A DNA stretch of 64,000 bases from Effrenium voratum. Its lineage: Eukaryota; Sar; Dinophyceae; Suessiales; Symbiodiniaceae. Positions 51,901-57,900 of the stretch are shown here, in pieces. The stretch is taken from the NCBI GenBank assembly GCA_963377175.1, contig CAUJNA010000196.1:1-64000 (forward strand). Reading direction: 5' to 3'. Position 1 is the first letter of the stretch. Every line of letters begins with the position of its first letter. A program made the position numbers and the translations under genes. Below the pieces are notes generated by a model. That model did not search any database. It saw only the letters and a program-made list of their open reading frames with translations, and had not been told where the DNA came from.

Positions 51901-54900
51901 AAAGTCAGCTGAGGTGCTGACAACTGAAGGAACTGGGCTTGAAAATCAGCTGAGGTGCTGACAACTGCAGGATCGTGGCTTGAAAGTCAGCTGAGGTGCT
52001 GACAACTGAAGAAAGTTGGCTTGAAAGTCAGCTGAGGTGCTGACAACTGAAGAAAGTTGGCTTGAAAGTCAGATGAGGTGCTGACAACTAAAGAAACTTG
52101 GATTGAAAGTCAGCTGAGGTGCTGACAACTGAAGGAACTTGGCTTGAAAGTCAGCTGAGGTGCTGACAACTGAAGGAACTTGGATTGAAAGTCAGCTGAA
52201 GTGCTGACAACTGAAGGAACTTGGATTGAAAGTCAGCTGAGGTGCTGACAACTGAAGGAACTTGGCTTGAAAGTCAGCTGAGGTGCTGACAACTGAAGGA
52301 TCGTTTGAAAGTCAGCTGAGGTGCTGACAACTGAAGGAACTTGGCTTGAAAGTCAGCTGAGGTGCTGACAACTGAAGGACCTTGGCTTGCAAGTCAGCTG
52401 AAGTGCTGACAACTGAAGGAACTTGGCTTGAAAGTCAGCTGAGGTGCTGACAACTGAAAGAACTTGGATTGAAAGTCAGCTGAGGTGCTGACAACTGAAG
52501 GAACTTGGCTTGAAAGTCAGCTGAAGTGCTGACAACTGAAGGGCCGTGGCTTGAAAGTCAGCTGAGGTGCTGACAACTGAAGGAACTTGGCTTGAAAGTC
52601 AGCTGAAGTGCTGACAACTGAAGGAACTTGGCTTGAAAGTCAGCTGAGGTGCTGACAACTGAAGGAACTTAGCTTGAAAGTCAGCTGAGGTGATGACAAC
52701 GAAGGAACTTGGCTTGAAAGTCAGCTGAGGTGCTAACAACTGAAGGAACTTGGCTTAAAAGTCAGCTGAGGTGCTGACAACTGAAGGAACTTGGCTTGAA
52801 AGTCAGCTGAAGTGCTGACAACTGAAGGAACTTGGATTGAAAGTCAGCTGAGGTGCTGACAACTGAAGGAACTTGGATTGAAAGTCAGCTGAGGTGCTGA
52901 CAACTGAAGGAACTTGGCTTGAAAGTCAGCTGAGGTTGGCTTGAAAGTCATCTGAGGTGCTGACAAAAAGAGTCGAACTTAATTTGAAAGACTGAAGGAA
53001 CTTGGCTTGAAAGTCAGCTGAGGTGCTGACAACTGAAGGAACTTGGCTTGAAAGTCATCTGAGGTGCTGACAACTGAAGGAACTTGGCTTGAAAGTCAGC
53101 TGAAGTGCTGACAACTGAAGGAACTTGGATTGAAAGTCAGCTGAGGTGCTGACAACTGAAGGAACTTGGATTGAAAGTCAGCTGAGGTGCTGACAACTGA
53201 AGGAACTTGGCTTGAAAGTCATCTGAGGTGCTGACAACTAGAGTCGAACTTCAATTGAAAGTCAGCTGAAGTGCTGACAACTGAAGGAACTTGGCTTGAA
53301 AGTCAGCCGACAACTGAAGGAACTTGGATTGACAGTCAGCTGAAGTGCAGACAACTGAAGGAACTTGGTTTGAAAGTCAGCTGAGGTGCTGACAACTGAA
53401 GGAACTGGGCTTGAAAGTCAGCTGAGGTGCTGACAACTGAAGGAACTTGGCTTGAAAGTCAGATGAGGTGCTGACAACTGAAGGAACTTGGCTTGAAAGT
53501 CAGCTGAGGTGCTGCCAACTAAAGGAACTTGGATTGAAAGTCAGCTGAGGTGCTAACAACTGAAGGAACTTGGATTGAAAGTCAGCTGAGGTGCTGACAA
53601 CTGAAGGAACTTGGCTTGAAAGTCAGCTGAGGTTCTGACAACTGAAGGAACTTGGCTTGAAAGTCAGCTGAAGTGCTGACAACTGAAGGAACTTGGATTG
53701 AAAGTCAGATGAGGTGCTGACAACTGAAGGAACTTGGCTTGAAAGTCAGCTGAGGTGCTGCCAACTAAAGGAACTTGGATTGAAAGTCAGCTGAGGTGCT
53801 AACAACTGAAGGAACTTGGATTGAAAGTCAGCTGAGGTGCTGACAACTGAAGGAACTTGGCTTGAAAGTCAGCTGAGGTTCTGACAACTGAAGGAACTTG
53901 GCTTGAAAGTCAGCTGAAGTGCTGACAACTGAAGGAACTTGGATTGAAAGTCAGATGAGGTGCTGACAACTGAAGGAACTTGGCTTGAAAGTCAGCTGAG
54001 GTGCTGCAACTAGAGTCGAACTGAATTTGAAAGTCAGCTGAGGTGCTGACAACTGAAGGAACTTGGCTTGAAAGTCAGCTGAGGTGCTGACAACTGAAGA
54101 AAGTTGGCTTGAAAGTCAGCTGCAGTGCTGACAACTGAAGGAACTTGGCTTGAAAGTCAGCTGAAGTGCTGACAACTGAAGGACCTTGGCCTGCAAGTCA
54201 GCTGAGGTGCTGACAACTGAAGAAAGTTGGCTTGAAAGTCAGCTGAAGTGCTGACAACTGAAGGAACTTGGATTGAAAGTCAGCTGAGGTGCTGACAACT
54301 GAAGGCACTTGGCTTGAAAGTCAGCTGAGGTGCTGACAACTGAAGGAACTTGGCTTGAAAGTCAGCTGAGGTGCTGACAACTGAAGGAACTTGGCTTGAA
54401 AGTCAGCTGAAGTGCTGACAACTGAAGGACCTTGGCCTGCAAGTCAGCTGAGGTGCTGACAACTGAAGAAAGTTGGCTTGAAAGTCAGCTGAGGTGCTGA
54501 CAACTGAAGGAACTTGGCTTGAAAGTCAGCTGAGGTGCTGACAACTGAAGGAACTTGGCTTGAAAGTCAGCTGAAGTGCTGACAACTGAAGGACCTTGGC
54601 CTGCAAGTCAGCTGAGGTGCTGACAACTGAAGAAAGTTGGCTTGAAAGTCAGCTGAAGTGCTGACAACTGAAGGAACTTGGATTGAAAGTCAGCTGAGGT
54701 GCGGACAACTGAAGGAACTTGGCTTGAAAGTCATCTGAGGTGCTGACAACTAGAGTCGAACTTAATTTGAAAGTCAGCTGAAGTGCTGACAACTGAAGGG
54801 CCGTGGATTGAAAGTCAGCTGAGGTGCTGACAACTGAAGGAACTTGGATTGAAAGTCAGCTGAGGTGCTGACAGCTGGAGGAACGTGGCTTGAATGTCAG

Positions 54901-57900
54901 CCGAGGTGCTGACAACTGAAGGAACTTGGATTGAAAGTCAGCTGAGGTGCTGACAACTGAAGGAACGTGAATTAAAAGTCAGCTGAAGTGCTAACAACTG
55001 AAGGAACTTGGCTTGCAAGTCAGCTGAAGTGCTGACAACTGAAGGAACTTGGCTTGAATGTCAGCCGAGGTGCTGACAACTGAAGGAACTTGGATTGAAA
55101 GTGAGCCGAGGTGCTGACAACTGAAGGAACTTGGATTGAAAGTCAGCTGAAGTGCAAACAACTGAAGGAACTTGGTTTGAAAGTCAGCTGAGGTGCTGAC
55201 AACTGAAGGAACTGGGTTTGAAAGTCAGCTGAGGTGCTGACAACTGAAGGAACTTGGTGAAAGTCAGCTGAAGTGCTGACAACTGAAGAAAGTTGGCTTG
55301 AAAGTCAGCTGAGGTGCTGACAACTGAAAGAACTTGGATTGAAAGTCAGCTGAGGTGCTGACAACTGAAGGAACTTGGATTGAAAGTCAGCTGAAGTGCT
55401 GACAACTGAAGGGCCGTGGCTTGAAAGTCAGCTGAGGTGCTGACAACTGAAGGAACTTGGCTTGAAAGTCAGCTGAAGTGCTGACAACTGAAGGGGTGCT
55501 GACAACTGAAGGAACGTGGCTTGAAAGTCAGCTGAGGTGCTGACAACTGAAAAAACTTGGCTTGAAAGTCAGCTGAGGTGCTAACAACTGAAGGAACTTG
55601 GATTGAAAGTCAGCTGAGGTGCTGACAACTGAAGGAACTTGGCTTGAAAGTCAGCTGAAGTGCTGACAACTGAAGGGCCGTGGATTGAAAGTCAGCTGAG
55701 GTGCTGACAACTGAAGGAACTTGGCTTGAAAGTCAGCTGAGGTGCTGACAACTGAAGGAACTTGGCTTGAAAGTCAGCTGAGGTGCTGACAACTGAAGGA
55801 ACTTGGATTGAAAGTCAGCCGAGGTGCTGCCAACTGAAGGAACTTGGCTTGAAAGTCAGCTGAGGTGCTGACAACTGAAGGAAGTTGGCTTGAAAGTCAG
55901 CTGAGGTGCTGACAACTGAAGGAACTTGGCTTGAAAGTCAGCTGAAGTGCTGACAACTGAAGGAACTTGGCTTGAAAGTCAGCTGAGGTGCTGACAACTG
56001 AAGGAACTTGGCTTGAAAGTCAGCTGAGGTGCTGACAACTGAAGGAACTTGGCTTGAAAGTCAGCTGAGGTGCTGACAACTGAAGGAACTTGGATTGAAA
56101 GTCAGCTGAAGTGCTGACAACTGAAGGAACTTGGCTTGAAAGTCAGCTGAGGTGCTGACAACTGAAGGAACTTGGCTTGAAAGTCAGCTGAGGTGCTGAC
56201 AACTGAAGGAACTTGGTTCGAAAGTCAGCTGAAGTGCTGACAACTGAAGGAACTTGGATTGAAAGTCAGCTGAGGTGCTGACAACTGAAGGAACTTGGCT
56301 TGAAAGTCAGCTGAGGTGCTGACAACTGAAGGAACTTGGCTTGAAAGTCATCTGAGGTGCTGACAACTAGAGTCGAACTTAATTTGAAAGTCAGCTGAGG
56401 TGCTGACAACTGAAGGAACTTGGCTTGAAAGTCAGCTGAGAGTGCTGTGACACAACTGGTGGTTGAACTTATTTGTCGGGCTGAAAGTGCTGACAACTGA
56501 AGGAACTTGGCTTGAAAGTCATCTGAGGTGCTGACAACTGAAGGAACTTGGCTTGAAAGTCAGCTGAGGTGCTGACAACTGAAGGAACTTGGATTGAAAG
56601 TCAGCTGAGGTGCTGCCAACTGAAGGAACTTGGCTTGAAAGTCAGCTGAGGTGCTGACAACTGAAGGAACTTGGCTTGAAAGTCAGCTGAGGTGCTGACA
56701 ACTGAAGGAACTTGGATTGAGAGTCAGCTGAAGTGCTGACAACTGAAGGAAGTTGCATTGAAAGTCAGCTGAGGTGCTGACAACTGAAGGAACTTGGATT
56801 GAAAGTCAGCTGAGGTGCTGACAACTGAAGGAACTTGGTTCGAAAGTCAGCTGAGGTGCTGACAACTGAAGGAACTTGGCTTGAAAGTCAGCTGAGGTGC
56901 TGACAACTGAAGGAACTTGGCTTGAAAGTCAGCTGAGGTGCTGACAACGAAGGAACTTGGCTTGAAAGTCAGCTGAGGTGCTGACAACTGAAGGATCTTG
57001 GTTTGAAAGTCAGCTGAAGTGCTGACAACTGAAGGAACTTGGATTGAAAGTCAGCTGAAGTGCTGACAACTGAAGGAACTTGGCTTGAAAGTCAGCTGAG
57101 GTGCTGACAACTGAAGGAACTTGGCTTGAAAGTCAGCTGAGGTGCTGACAACGAAGGAACTTGGCTTGAAAGTCAGCTGAGGTGCTGACAACTGAAGGAA
57201 CTTGGCTTGAATGTCAGCCGAGGTGCTGACAACTGAAGGAACTTGGATTGAAAGTCAGCTGAGGTGCTGACAACTGAAGGAAGGAACTTGGATTGAAAGT
57301 CAGCTGAGGTGCTGACAACTGAAGGAACTTGGATTGAAAGTCAGCCGAGGTGCTGACAACTGAAGGAACTTGGCTTGAAAGTCAGCTGAGGTGCTGACAC
57401 CTGACAGCGTGATGTCCTTTCGCTTGACACATACTCGCTTCCAATTTTCCGTTCTTGCTGGGGTCCTAGGGGAATACTTGGGTTTGTCTCCACATGAGAC
57501 AACCCTCAACATGGCATCTTGGTCTCCTTGTTTTCTCCAATTCAAACAGGCGTTACCTCCAAAAATGCACCCCCTCATTTCCCAATCTTGGCTTACAGGA
57601 CTCGAATTCCGATATTTCCCCAGTGCGAACCACGGCTTTGCCGCGAATCAAACCGATCCCACTCAGCGCCCCATTCCGGAAGGCCTCGGCGCTGGAAGCG
57701 AAGGCTCGCACCAGGTGGACCTGTGCAAGATTGGGTTTCCCTTTGCTCAGCGCCTGAGGAAGCTGGACAATCCTGGAAATACAGGGTCCATTTTGAGAAA
57801 CTCCCAGTGGTTGGGGCCACACCCGGTTCAGAATCCCAAAGGCCTCTAAGAAACACTTCCTGGAATGTGGGGGCCCTAAGTCTTTTCGCGAGCTTACCAC

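Noticed and set aside
49700..57400. CRISPR array
   Set aside because: Units are contiguous with no unique spacers, and the genome is eukaryotic.
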